Below are positions 46,940 to 56,344 of a stretch of 61,567 nucleotides of DNA, one piece after another. How positions within the stretch are numbered: the first letter of the stretch is position 1; each line of letters starts with the position of its first letter. A program made the translations under genes and the position numbers. The stretch lies in contig JAGTRU010000044.1 in the NCBI GenBank assembly GCA_018261905.1, forward strand, positions 1 to 61,567, in the 5' to 3' direction. The stretch is from Pseudomonadota bacterium (lineage in GTDB: Bacteria; Pseudomonadota; Gammaproteobacteria; Burkholderiales; Rhodocyclaceae). The notes beneath the pieces were generated by a model that was given only the letters and a program-made list of their open reading frames with translations, was not told the DNA's origin and made no database searches.

Positions 46940-47871
46940 GCGCCACCTCCGAACGGGTCCTGGCTACCTTGCATCAAGTGAATGAAGGCATCCTCGAGGG
47001 AGGTTTCGATAGCCGCCAGGCGCAGCCCCCGCTTTTGCACGAAGGCGGTCAGGGCGGCGTGCAGCGTCGCCCCGTCACTGCCGCTGACGTGCAAGGTGCT
47101 ACCGAAACTGGCCACCAGTTGAGCACCGGGCAATTGGCGCAGGGCGGCGGCCAGGCCTTGACTATCGGCACCGCTGATTTCCCAGGTGTGCAGCCGCTGG
47201 CTGGCGACGATTTCGGGCGCCGTACCGGACACCAGCAGATTGCCGTAAGCGATGTAGGCCAGGCGGTGGCAGCGTTCGGCCTCGTCCATGTAATGCGTGG
47301 ATACCAGGATGGTGATGCCACGCGCCGAAAGCGCATGGATTTCTTCCCAGAATTCGCGGCGCGCCTTCGGATCGACGCCGGCCGTCGGTTCGTCGAGGAG
47401 CAGCAGGCGGGGCTGGTGCAGCAGGCAGGATGCCAGTGCCAGACGCTGCTTCCAGCCGCCCGACAAGGTCCCGGCCAACTGGTCGCGACGCCCTTGCAGT
47501 CCGAGTTCGGCAAGTGCCTGATCAACGACTGGACGGCGGTCGCGCATACCGAACATGCGGGCGACGAATTCGAGGTTCTCGGCGATGGTCAGGTCGTCCC
47601 ACAAGGAGAATTTCTGCGTCATGTAACCGACCTGGCGCTTGATCGCTGCGCTGTCGGCGATGACGTCGAGGCCGAGGCAAGTGCCTTGGCCGCTGTCCGG
47701 CGTCAGCAAGCCGCACAACATGCGGATCGAAGTCGTTTTGCCGCTGCCGTTCGGGCCAAGAAAACCAAAGATTTCACCGGGACGAACCTGCAAGGCCAGA
47801 TCCTTGACCACATGCTTGTCGCCGAAGTGCTTGTTCAGCCCCGCGACATCGATCACCCATGGCTCGCCCAT
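46936..47871 (-). CDS. ABC transporter ATPase subunit (YbhF-half type)
   Basis: 311 aa with a single NBD: Walker A LGPNGSGKTTSIRML, LSGGWKQRLALA signature and LLLLDEPTAGVDPKARREFW Walker B, then STHYMDEAERC. E. coli YbhF is a fusion of two such domains; this one is a single. It drives export with the permease and the HlyD-type lipoprotein. It begins two bases after the hlyD-type stop. Confidence 0.94.
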   Translation of the reverse strand: MGEPWVIDVAGLNKHFGDKHVVKDLALQVRPGEIFGFLGPNGSGKTTSIRMLCGLLTPDSGQGTCLGLDVIADSAAIKRQVGYMTQKFSLWDDLTIAENLEFVARMFGMRDRRPVVDQALAELGLQGRRDQLAGTLSGGWKQRLALASCLLHQPRLLLLDEPTAGVDPKARREFWEEIHALSARGITILVSTHYMDEAERCHRLAYIAYGNLLVSGTAPEIVASQRLHTWEISGADSQGLAAALRQLPGAQLVASFGSTLHVSGSDGATLHAALTAFVQKRGLRLAAIETSLEDAFIHLMQGSQDPFGGGA

Positions 47872-47872
47872 C

Positions 47873-48844
47873 TCAGCGGCTCAGGCGGACATCGATCGGC
47901 AGCCCCGGACGCAGGCGGGCGGACTGTTCTGGCGGTGGCACGGCTTCCACCCGGAAGACCAGCTTTTCCCGGCTACCCCGGCTATAGATCACCGGCGGCG
48001 TGTATTCAGCCTGGGCGGCGATGAAATCGATACGCGCCCGGATCGGTTCGACGCAGCCATCACAACTGGCTTCCACCGTATCGCCGGGATGCAGGTTGGC
48101 GACGACCGTTTCCGGCACAAAGAAGCGCAGGCGCCGGCGAACATCCGGCAACAGGCTGGCGACCGGCGCGCCGGCCGGCACCCATTCACCGGGCCGGAAA
48201 TAGGTTTCGCTGATTTCACCAGGGGCTGGTGCGCTCATTGTCTTGCGCTCGACCAGCCAACGTTTTTGCGCCGCCTGCGCCTCGGCAGCACTGAGATCGG
48301 CCCGGGCGCCGCGTACTTCGGCCTGACGGCCGAGCGTCGCCTGGTAACTGGCGAGTTGCTGACGAACCGCATCGACCTGGGCGGATGCCTGCTGATAGTT
48401 GCTGCGCGCCTCGTCGAGGCGAGCCTGCGAAACGAAATTCCGGCCGGCCAGCGACTGCTGCTGACCGAGCTGGATGTGCGCCAGCCGTTGTGCCGCCTCG
48501 GCTACCCGCAGATTGGCGGCGAGCGTCGCAATCTCGCTCGCCCGATGCGGTTCCTTGAGATTTTCCAGCCTCTCCCTGGCCGCCCCGGCTTTCGCCTCGG
48601 CTTCGGACAGGGCCTGCTCGTCAGGATCGCCGGCAATCGAGAACACCGTCTGGCCGTCGGCCACTCGGCTGCCGCGCGCGGCGTCAAGGCTCTTCAGGTA
48701 ACCGCCCTGGGGCGCTGCCAGATAAAGATATTCGCCCTCGATGTAACCCTGATAGGTGACGTCTTCCGGCGTGCAAGCGGCGAGCAGGAACGCGGCAGCC
48801 AAGCTGCCGAGCAGGCTGGCGGGAGAATGACGGAGTGGCTTCAT
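47873..48844 (-). CDS. HlyD-family membrane fusion lipoprotein (YbhG-like)
   Basis: 323 aa. The signal peptide ends in a lipobox (FLLAACTPED, Cys at about 24). A lipoyl half-motif (IEGEYLYLAAPQGGYLKSL) precedes a long coiled coil (about 75-200), then FFVPETVVANLHPGDTVEASCDGC. It would bridge the inner-membrane transporter to an outer-membrane channel. It overlaps the tetR stop by 4 bases. Confidence 0.92.
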   Translation of the reverse strand: MKPLRHSPASLLGSLAAAFLLAACTPEDVTYQGYIEGEYLYLAAPQGGYLKSLDAARGSRVADGQTVFSIAGDPDEQALSEAEAKAGAARERLENLKEPHRASEIATLAANLRVAEAAQRLAHIQLGQQQSLAGRNFVSQARLDEARSNYQQASAQVDAVRQQLASYQATLGRQAEVRGARADLSAAEAQAAQKRWLVERKTMSAPAPGEISETYFRPGEWVPAGAPVASLLPDVRRRLRFFVPETVVANLHPGDTVEASCDGCVEPIRARIDFIAAQAEYTPPVIYSRGSREKLVFRVEAVPPPEQSARLRPGLPIDVRLSR

Positions 48845-49410
48845 GGCGAGTTCCTGGCGGGTTCGGGTCCGGCACTATTGCCAAGCAACCCAAGTATGGC
48901 ATTCAAACCGGCCTTCAGTTCGGCGGCGGATTGGTCGGTGCGCTGGGCTTCGTGCATCACCGCCAGACCGATCAGCGTGGCGTGAAAGAGCAGAGCGGCC
49001 TGCGCGCTATTGGCAATGCCGGCCTGCTCAAGCAGCGCCAGGATGCGTTGGCGGATGTGGCGGACGAGTTTTTGCAGGGCCGGACGCAATTCCGGCTCGC
49101 CATCGGCGGCAACGATCAGGCCGAGCATGATACGCGGCGGCGCACCGCTGTTGCCTAGGGCAGCAATGGTGTCGGCAATCGCCGCCGATGGTACGGTCTT
49201 TTCCAGGCGGGCAGCCAAGTTGGCGAGAATGCCGTCGATGGAGTGCTCGGCGATGCCGAGCAGCAGGTCGGTGCGCTTCGGGAAATAATAGGTCAGATGG
49301 CTTTGCTTGACCCCGGCGGCGCGCGCCACTTTCGGCTGGGTCAGGGCGGCAATCCCCTGCGCGTCAAGCAGCGCAACGCCAGCCCTCAGAATTGATTCCT
49401 TGACGTCCAA
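48841..49410 (-). CDS. TetR-family repressor (CecR-like)
   Basis: 189 aa from a TTG start, 7 bases after GGGAG. The N-terminal helix-turn-helix is ALTQPKVARAAGVKQSHLTYYFPKRTDLL. The C-terminal helical domain would bind the inducer. It heads an efflux operon like the E. coli cecR-ybhGFSR set. The palindrome at 49451-49470, forty bases upstream, is a likely autoregulatory operator. Confidence 0.92.
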   Translation of the reverse strand: MDVKESILRAGVALLDAQGIAALTQPKVARAAGVKQSHLTYYFPKRTDLLLGIAEHSIDGILANLAARLEKTVPSAAIADTIAALGNSGAPPRIMLGLIVAADGEPELRPALQKLVRHIRQRILALLEQAGIANSAQAALLFHATLIGLAVMHEAQRTDQSAAELKAGLNAILGLLGNSAGPEPARNSP

Positions 49411-49450
49411 GTGGCAGCTCCCGATGACGACCAGCCTTGATTATGCGCCG

Positions 49451-49470
49451 TTTTGGTAGATATACCAAAA
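49451..49470. promoter_or_regulatory. Palindromic TetR-type operator
   Basis: Half-sites TTTTGGTA (49451-49458) and TACCAAAA (49463-49470) are 4 bases apart and perfectly complementary. It lies just upstream of the tetR-efflux operon, where such operators usually sit. Confidence 0.75.
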
Positions 49471-49794
49471 CAACCTTCACATCTGCTTAGTGGAACTTGT
49501 CCGTTGCCCACCTAGAAATTTCTTTGCCGCATTTATCTCAGGCAGCAGCCGCTTGACGCCGGACACCAAATCACAGGACGACAAGACAATTGCCGATAAG
49601 CAGGTTCAGCGAGATCCGGAGGTCAACTGACCAGAGCGTGCGCCCAGTAACCTGCGGGAGCGCTTACTGCGAACCCGCCCCGGATTTTCCACGGCACCTT
49701 GCAGCATCACTTGGTATCCAGCAAAAGGGGTGCCGAACTGCGGCATCCAATACTTCAGGCATAACGCGACACCTGGAGGTACTGCCCGCAACGC
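49471..49794. other. Intergenic stretch without a recognised gene
   Basis: About 320 bases. Short frames on both strands have no ribosome site or recognisable protein. I see no promoter or repeat that I would defend. Confidence 0.5.
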
Positions 49795-49825
49795 AAAAAA
49801 GGCGCCAACATTTCCGTCGGCGCCT
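49795..49825 (-). terminator. Terminator of the cytochrome c' gene
   Basis: AGGCGCC and GGCGCCT with a 12-base loop; followed by T6 on the minus strand, 70 bases after the stop. Confidence 0.75.
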
Positions 49826-49894
49826 GAAGGCAAATCCATATTGGCACAACGAAGCGGAATTGCTCCGGAAGTTGCCCTTTACGAAACAAATGGA

Positions 49895-50368
49895 TCAGTG
49901 CTTGTGCTCTTCCTCGCGGAATTTGTCGTGGCAGCCCTTGCAGGCCTCACCCACCTTGCCGAACTGAACCTTCAAGGCGGCAGCGTCACCGCTTGCCGCA
50001 ACCTTGGCCAACTCGTTGGCCTCCTTGTTGAAAGCGACGGCCACTTTGCCGACACCTTCCTTATCGGTAAACAATTCGGCCTTGACCCGCGTCGGCGCCC
50101 AGCCCTTACCCTTGTCGCTACCCGGCACATAAAGTGCCCCCATGCCTGAATTGGCGGTAGCGGCGATCAGATTGGCGGCGGCAATCGCCTGATCCTTGTT
50201 GAAGGACTCGGGGTTGTCGATCAGCATCGCCTTGAGCTTGCCCATGTTCCAGCCCATGAAGGCATAACCGGACTGCCGGAACTTGATGGCATTTTCCGGC
50301 TTGACCTGGGCAAGCGCAGTGCCGGCCAGGGCGATGGAGAGAAGAGCGAGGAGCAGCTTGGATTTCAT
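49895..50368 (-). CDS. Class II cytochrome c (cytochrome c')
   Basis: 157 aa with a signal peptide (LLLALLSIALAGTALAQ). The C-terminal haem site reads VGEACKGCHDKFREE (CxxCH). The AIKFRQSGYAFMGWNMGKLK start of the mature part fits the four-helix cytochrome c' fold. In other bacteria such proteins bind NO in the periplasm. Monocistronic, with GGGAG before the ATG. Confidence 0.93.
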   Translation of the reverse strand: MKSKLLLALLSIALAGTALAQVKPENAIKFRQSGYAFMGWNMGKLKAMLIDNPESFNKDQAIAAANLIAATANSGMGALYVPGSDKGKGWAPTRVKAELFTDKEGVGKVAVAFNKEANELAKVAASGDAAALKVQFGKVGEACKGCHDKFREEEHKH

Positions 50369-50448
50369 TGGTGTATCTCCCTAAAAAATAAATGCCGGGG
50401 GATTATAGCCCCCCGGCATCATGATGACAGGCCTATGCTGCGGGGCTG

Positions 50449-50766
50449 CTACAGGGCGAAGACGTGTTTGACGCGCAGCGCCGGGCCGCCCTGCTCGATG
50501 GCGATCAGGCGGGCGATATTCGGATGCTTGCCCGGATTTGCCCGCTCGTCGTCGCTATGTTCGGCAAAGATTTCGATGCCTTTCTTCGCGGCTTCGAGAT
50601 TGATCGAACCGTAGGTCTGTGCCAGATGGTTGTACACCGCCAGCGATCCCTGGCTGCCGGCCTTGTTCTCGATGCTGGCAACGACATTGCCCGCGGCGTC
50701 GAGCAGATTGATGGCGGCGAGGTGGGAAATGCCGGGGAGTTTTTTGAGGTTTTCGGCGAAAGACAT
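50449..50766 (-). CDS. DUF2322 family protein
   Basis: 105 aa: MSFAENLKKLPGISHLAAIN, LLDAAGNVVASIENKAGSQGS, VYNHLAQTYGSINLEAAKKG and the C-terminal HPNIARLIAIEQGG match DUF2322. Function unknown. No Shine-Dalgarno sequence is visible: the 40 bases before the ATG are an array of 7-bp units (50771-50805). Confidence 0.88.
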   Translation of the reverse strand: MSFAENLKKLPGISHLAAINLLDAAGNVVASIENKAGSQGSLAVYNHLAQTYGSINLEAAKKGIEIFAEHSDDERANPGKHPNIARLIAIEQGGPALRVKHVFAL

Positions 50767-50770
50767 GGGT

Positions 50771-50805
50771 TTAGTTGTTAGCTATTAGTGGTTAGTTGTT
50801 AGCCA
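50771..50805 (-). repeat. Array of five 7-bp units directly before the DUF2322 start
   Basis: On the plus strand every unit is TTAGNNN, and TTAGTTG occurs twice. On the coding (minus) strand this is NNNCTAA repeated five times, ending four bases before the ATG, in the place of the ribosome site. Confidence 0.8.
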
Positions 50806-50842
50806 TGAAGCGAGGCTTGGGGTGCGCCTCGCTTCCGCCGGA

Positions 50843-52234
<1,392 letters not shown>

Positions 52235-52254
52235 TCAATTTTACCTGTCCGACC

Positions 52255-52278
52255 AAGCCCTGCGCCATACGCTATAAT
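52255..52278 (+). promoter_or_regulatory. Promoter -10 region of the GST-like gene
   Basis: A perfect TATAAT at 52273-52278, about 27 bases before the ATG. The -35 region is weak (CCGACC-like near 52250). Confidence 0.5.
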
Positions 52279-52305
52279 CGAAGTCCCCAAATCAGAGAGC
52301 ATGAG

Positions 52306-52914
52306 ATGAAGCTGATCGGCTCCCATACCAGCCCGTTTGCCCGCAAAGTACGGATCGTGCTGGCCGAAAAGAAAATTGACTACGAGTTCGAAATCGATTC
52401 GCCCTGGCTAGAAGACAGCAAGGTGCCGAACATCAACCCGCTGGGCAAGATCCCGGTGCTGGTGCTCGATGACAACACGCCACTCTTCGACTCGCGGGTC
52501 ATTGTCGAATACATCGATAATGTCACGCCGAACAGCAAGCTCTTCCCTGCCCCGAACCGCGAACGCACCGAGGTCAAGCGCTGGGAGGCCCTGGCCGACG
52601 GCATCTGCGAAGCCGGCGTCGCCGCCTTCCTGGAAGCCAAGCGCCCGAAGAAGGAACAAAGCGCTAGCTGGATCGCCCGTCAGCGCGACAAGATCACCCG
52701 CAGCCTGGCCTTCATGAGCAACGAACTCGGCGAAAAGAATTTTTGCATGGGCACCCACTTTTCCCTGGCCGACATCGCCGTCGGCACGGCCCTCGGCTAC
52801 CTGGCTTTCCGTTTCCCCGACATCAAGTGGCCGGAAAGCCATCCCAATCTGGAAAAGCTCAACGCCAAGCTGCTCCTGCGACCATCCTTCGCAGAAACCA
52901 TCCCGCACGATTGA
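52306..52914 (+). CDS. Glutathione S-transferase family protein (YibF-like)
   Basis: 202 aa. The N-terminal thioredoxin-like fold begins MKLIGSHTSPFARKVRIVLAEKKI and has the cis-Pro glutathione motif NPLGKIPVLVL followed by LFDSRVIVEYID. The helical C-terminal domain has LADIAVGTALGYLAFRFPDIKW. The Ser/Cys residue of SPFARK is the probable catalytic position. Substrate unknown. Divergent from purB, with a shared intergenic region of 95 bases. Confidence 0.93.
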   Translation: MKLIGSHTSPFARKVRIVLAEKKIDYEFEIDSPWLEDSKVPNINPLGKIPVLVLDDNTPLFDSRVIVEYIDNVTPNSKLFPAPNRERTEVKRWEALADGICEAGVAAFLEAKRPKKEQSASWIARQRDKITRSLAFMSNELGEKNFCMGTHFSLADIAVGTALGYLAFRFPDIKWPESHPNLEKLNAKLLLRPSFAETIPHD

Positions 52915-52938
52915 AAAAGGCGCCTTTGGCGCCTTTTT
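52914..52938. terminator. Bidirectional terminator between the GST and mnmA genes
   Basis: A 9-bp stem (AAAGGCGCC/GGCGCCTTT) with a 3-base loop and T/A runs on both sides; the genes converge here. Confidence 0.9.
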
Positions 52939-52963
52939 CATTTCCCCTGCCCGGCCAGACCAA

Positions 52964-54061
52964 CTAGCGGATTACCCCGCCGCCCAGGCAGACCCGGCTC
53001 TCGTAGAGCACCACCGATTGCCCCGGGGTCAGCGCCCATTGCGGCTCGGCGAAACGGATTTCGCAGCTTTCGCCATCGACCCGTTCTACTTCGCAAGCCT
53101 GATCGGCCGTCCGGTAGCGCGGCTTGGCGGTATAGACCCAGTGCGGATGCGGTGCCCGACCGGAAACCCAGGACAACTGTTCGGCAAGCAGCGTATCGGT
53201 GAACAATGCCGGATGATCGTGGCCCTGCACGACGTACAGCACGTTCTTTTCCATGTCCTTGCCGGCGACGAACCAAGCGTCGTGATCGCCACCGCCAGCC
53301 CGGCCCTTTTCCTTGACGCCGCCGATCTGCAGGCCCTTGCGCTGGCCCAGGGTGTGGAACATCAGGCCGTCATGCTCGCCGAGCACCTTGCCGTCGTCGA
53401 GCCGGCGAATTTCACCCTTTTTCGGCGGCAGGTAACGGGCCAGAAAATCCTTGAACGGCCGTTCGCCGATGAAGCAGATGCCGGTTGAATCCTTCTTCGC
53501 TGCGACATGCAGGCCTTCTGCCTCGGCGATCTTGCGCACCTCGCGTTTGTAGATGTCGGCCAGCGGAAACAGGGTTTTCGACAACTGCGCCTGGTTCAGG
53601 CGATAAAGAAAATAACTCTGGTCCTTGGTGCCGTCCTCGGCCTTGAGCAACTGGAACTGGCCGTCGAATTCGCGCACCCCGGCGTAGTGGCCGGTGGCGA
53701 TCTTGTCGGCACCGAGTTGCATGGCGTGATCGAGAAAGGCCTTGAACTTGATTTCGGAATTGCACAGGATGTCCGGATTCGGCGTCCGGCCAGCCTGGTA
53801 TTCGCGCAGGAACTCGGCAAAGACGCGCTCGCGATATTCGGCGGCAAAATTGACCACCTCGACGTCGATGCCGATGCGGTCGGCAACGCTCATGACATCG
53901 ATCAGGTCCTGACGCGACGAACAGTATTCCTCGGTGTCGTCGTCTTCCCAGTTTTTCATGAACAGGCCGATTACTTTCCAGCCTTGCTGCTTGAGCAACA
54001 AGGCTGCGACCGAGGAATCGACACCGCCGGACAAGCCGACCACCACAGTTTTTTCAGACAT
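52964..54061 (-). CDS. mnmA: tRNA-specific 2-thiouridylase
   Basis: 365 aa. It adds sulfur to U34 of Lys, Glu and Gln tRNAs. The PP-loop is [18 protein letters not shown]. The catalytic Cys pair is in [12 protein letters not shown] and [12 protein letters not shown], and GHYAGVRE is conserved. The ATG overlaps the upstream gene by 8 bases. Confidence 0.97.
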   Translation of the reverse strand: MSEKTVVVGLSGGVDSSVAALLLKQQGWKVIGLFMKNWEDDDTEEYCSSRQDLIDVMSVADRIGIDVEVVNFAAEYRERVFAEFLREYQAGRTPNPDILCNSEIKFKAFLDHAMQLGADKIATGHYAGVREFDGQFQLLKAEDGTKDQSYFLYRLNQAQLSKTLFPLADIYKREVRKIAEAEGLHVAAKKDSTGICFIGERPFKDFLARYLPPKKGEIRRLDDGKVLGEHDGLMFHTLGQRKGLQIGGVKEKGRAGGGDHDAWFVAGKDMEKNVLYVVQGHDHPALFTDTLLAEQLSWVSGRAPHPHWVYTAKPRYRTADQACEVERVDGESCEIRFAEPQWALTPGQSVVLYESRVCLGGGVIR

Positions 54062-54608
54062 CGGGCCCAGCCCCTCTCTTCCATTCGTCCAGCGGCAGGA
54101 TCACCGCCGGCTGTCCATTATCCACAAACCAGCTATCGACGACGAAGCGGGCCGCTTCGCCGCCTTTTGTTTCCTCGATCACCGCCGAATAATGGGCCGG
54201 AAAGACGAAAGCGAAATATCGCACATCCGGCCCCAACACCCGATGCCAGCGCAGGTAATGGCGGGCTTCCAGCATTTTCAGCAAGCGTGTCGTCGAGGTC
54301 GAATGATCGATGCAATCCATTTGCCCGGAGACGCCTTGATCGGCGTAATTGCCGCCGCGATCGTTCCTGATCGCCGATTGCTCGCCGGCCCAGGCGTACA
54401 GGCGGCCGATCACCAGAGCCAGCCTTTCCCGCTCACCGGCGGCATCGGTCGCCCCGCGGAGGAAACGGCCGACGTCCCGCAAACGCCCTTCGTGATAGCG
54501 AACATCGGCCTGCGTCAGGCAGCCGTAACCGTAACAAACGGGCAGCGTTTCGTCGGCGCCGGCAGCCATGGCCAGGGCCAACAACGTGACCAGCAGAGCC
54601 CGGTGCAT
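54054..54608 (-). CDS. Exported protein with a probable Cys-His-Asp (papain-like) site
   Basis: 184 aa from the ATG at 54608, which shares bases with the nudJ stop. A short signal-like segment ([17 protein letters not shown]) is followed by a helical region. Then come three ordered conserved-looking elements: [14 protein letters not shown] with a Cys, [11 protein letters not shown] with a His, and [13 protein letters not shown] with an Asp. Their order and spacing suit a transglutaminase/papain-type fold. No named family comes to mind. Being sandwiched between nudJ and mnmA with overlaps at both ends points to co-expression only. Confidence 0.75.
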   Translation of the reverse strand: MHRALLVTLLALAMAAGADETLPVCYGYGCLTQADVRYHEGRLRDVGRFLRGATDAAGERERLALVIGRLYAWAGEQSAIRNDRGGNYADQGVSGQMDCIDHSTSTTRLLKMLEARHYLRWHRVLGPDVRYFAFVFPAHYSAVIEETKGGEAARFVVDSWFVDNGQPAVILPLDEWKRGAGPDV

Positions 54609-55054
54609 CAAGCGTAATGCACCAGCAAGTCGAGGGGATAGGACTTGCCAGCCAGCACATCCTCGATACAGCGCAGGATCAGCGGACTGCGATGTCGCTC
54701 CTGCGTCGCCCGCACTTCATCGAGCGACAGCCAGCGGGCGCCAATAATGCCCTCGTCCAGAGGCCGACCGGCCTCGTAACCGCGCAATTCACCGCCGAAG
54801 GCAAAACGCAGGTAAGTAATACCCTTCGTCGGGTGCTGCCAGTTGTAGATGCCGATCAGGTGCGTCGGTTTGAAATGGTAGGCGGTTTCTTCCAGCGCCT
54901 CGCGAACGACGGCATCGACCAGCGCCTCGCCCTCTTCGAGATGACCGGCCGGCTGATTGAAGGCCAGCCCGAGATCGGTTTCTTCCTCGACCAGCAGGAA
55001 TTTACCGTCGCGCTGCACGACGGCGGCAACGGTGACATGCGGTTTCCAGATCAT
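54608..55054 (-). CDS. nudJ: Nudix hydrolase, NudJ type
   Basis: 148 aa from the ATG at 55054; a TTG four codons earlier is possible. The Nudix box is GHLEEGEALVDAVVREALEE, with the expected Glu residues. The start KPHVTVAAVVQRDGKFLLVEE and the end SPLILRCIEDVLAG match NudJ, a thiamine-pyrophosphate and nucleotide-pyrophosphate phosphatase that often sits next to mnmA. First gene of a three-gene run. Confidence 0.9.
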   Translation of the reverse strand: MIWKPHVTVAAVVQRDGKFLLVEEETDLGLAFNQPAGHLEEGEALVDAVVREALEETAYHFKPTHLIGIYNWQHPTKGITYLRFAFGGELRGYEAGRPLDEGIIGARWLSLDEVRATQERHRSPLILRCIEDVLAGKSYPLDLLVHYA

Positions 55055-55145
55055 GCTCTTGCTCAATCGGCAAAAGCGTTATTTTACCCGTTGATTTGGG
55101 CTAGAATTATGGGCTTTTACATACGCGCAACACGGAGAATCGACC

Positions 55146-56066
55146 ATGTCCATGTCGGATCGCGACGGATTTATTTGGCAAGACGGCAAGCTCGTGCCCT
55201 GGCGCGAAGCCACCACCCACGTCCTCACCCACTCGCTGCACTATGGTATGAGCGTCTTCGAGGGCGTCCGCGCCTACAAGACCGAACGCGGCACGGCTAT
55301 TTTCCGTCTGGAAGACCACACCGACCGGCTGTTCAACTCCGCTCACATCTTTCAGATGGCCATGCCTTTCGACAAGGCGACCATCAACGAAGCGCACAAG
55401 GAAGTGCTGCGCGCCAACAACCTCGAATCCGGCTACCTCCGCCCGATCGCCTTTTACGGCTCGGAAAAGATGGGCGTCTCGCCGAAGGGCGCCCAGGTGC
55501 ACGTCGTCATCGCCGCCTGGCCGTGGGGCGCCTACCTCGGCGAAGAGGGCATGCAGCGCGGCATCCGCGTCAAGGTCTCGAGCTACACCCGTCACCACGT
55601 GAATATCTCGATGGTGCGCGCCAAGGCATCCGGCCACTACATCAATTCCATCCTGGCCAACAACGAAGTGACCAACGAAGGTTACGACGAAGCCATGCTG
55701 CTCGACCCGGAAGGCTATGTCGCCGAAGGGGCCGGCGAAAACCTCTTCATCGTCAAGAAGGGCAAGCTCTATACGCCGGACCTGACCTCCTGCCTGGAAG
55801 GCATCACCCGCGCCACGGTGCTGCAGATTGCCGAAGAACTGGGCCTCGCCGTGCAGGAAAAGCGCATCACCCGCGACGAAGTCTATTGCGCCGACGAAGC
55901 CTTCTTCACCGGCACCGCCGCCGAAGTCACTCCGATCCGCGAACTCGACGGTCGCCAGATCGGCATCGGCCATCGCGGTCCGGTCACCGAAAAAATTCAA
56001 CAAAAATATTTCGATGTGGTCTATGGCCGTTCCGCCCAGCACGATAGCTGGCTGGCCTACATCTAA
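55146..56066 (+). CDS. ilvE: Branched-chain amino acid aminotransferase
   Basis: 306 aa, PLP fold type IV. The PLP lysine is Lys160 (SMVRAKASGHYIN). SLHYGMSVFEGVRAYKT, ANNEVTNEGYDEAMLLD and AEGAGENLFIVK are standard. It performs the last step of Leu, Ile and Val synthesis. A TAGAAT -10-like box is at 55102-55107 and CGGAG precedes the ATG. The zinc-finger gene follows 16 bases later. Confidence 0.96.
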   Translation: MSMSDRDGFIWQDGKLVPWREATTHVLTHSLHYGMSVFEGVRAYKTERGTAIFRLEDHTDRLFNSAHIFQMAMPFDKATINEAHKEVLRANNLESGYLRPIAFYGSEKMGVSPKGAQVHVVIAAWPWGAYLGEEGMQRGIRVKVSSYTRHHVNISMVRAKASGHYINSILANNEVTNEGYDEAMLLDPEGYVAEGAGENLFIVKKGKLYTPDLTSCLEGITRATVLQIAEELGLAVQEKRITRDEVYCADEAFFTGTAAEVTPIRELDGRQIGIGHRGPVTEKIQQKYFDVVYGRSAQHDSWLAYI

Positions 56067-56082
56067 GTTCAGGGAGATCAAG

Positions 56083-56271
56083 ATGTCCGACAACAAGACG
56101 GTTGAAGTTACCGCCCACGACCTGCCGCTGCACTGCCCGACGCCAAATGCGCCGCTGTGGAGCCAGCATCCGCGCGTCTTTCTCGACGTGCTGAAAAGCG
56201 GCGAAGTAACCTGCCCGTACTGCAGCACCAAGTACGTCTTCAAGGGCGAAGCGCCCAAGGGGCATCATTAG
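56083..56271 (+). CDS. Small zinc-finger domain protein (NDUFS6-like)
   Basis: 62 aa. It has LHCPTPNAPLWSQHPRVFLDV and GEVTCPYCSTKYVFKG, where the early Cys, a His and the CPYC pair form the zinc site of the family related to mitochondrial complex I subunit NDUFS6. It follows ilvE closely, a common betaproteobacterial pairing. Its last codons lie within the 7-bp unit array that precedes waaF. Confidence 0.9.
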   Translation: MSDNKTVEVTAHDLPLHCPTPNAPLWSQHPRVFLDVLKSGEVTCPYCSTKYVFKGEAPKGHH

Positions 56272-56342
56272 TCGCTAGTTGCCAGTCATTAGTCGCTAGC
56301 CGGTTTTGCTAACAACTAATGACTAGCGACTAATAACTGCTC
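56266..56342. repeat. Two opposed arrays of 7-bp units ending just before the waaF start
   Basis: The left array (56266-56300) has five units such as CATTAGT and CGCTAGT, each occurring in near copies. The right array (56308-56342) has five units of the opposite sense such as ACTAATG and ACTAGCG. ATTAGTCGCTAG occurs twice on the left and its complement once on the right, so a long hairpin can form. The right array stops two bases before the ATG. Confidence 0.8.
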
Positions 56343-56344
56343 TC

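Noticed and set aside
49606..49839. 77-codon minus-strand frame downstream of the cytochrome c' gene
   Set aside because: Runs through the terminator hairpin and shows no protein-like pattern.
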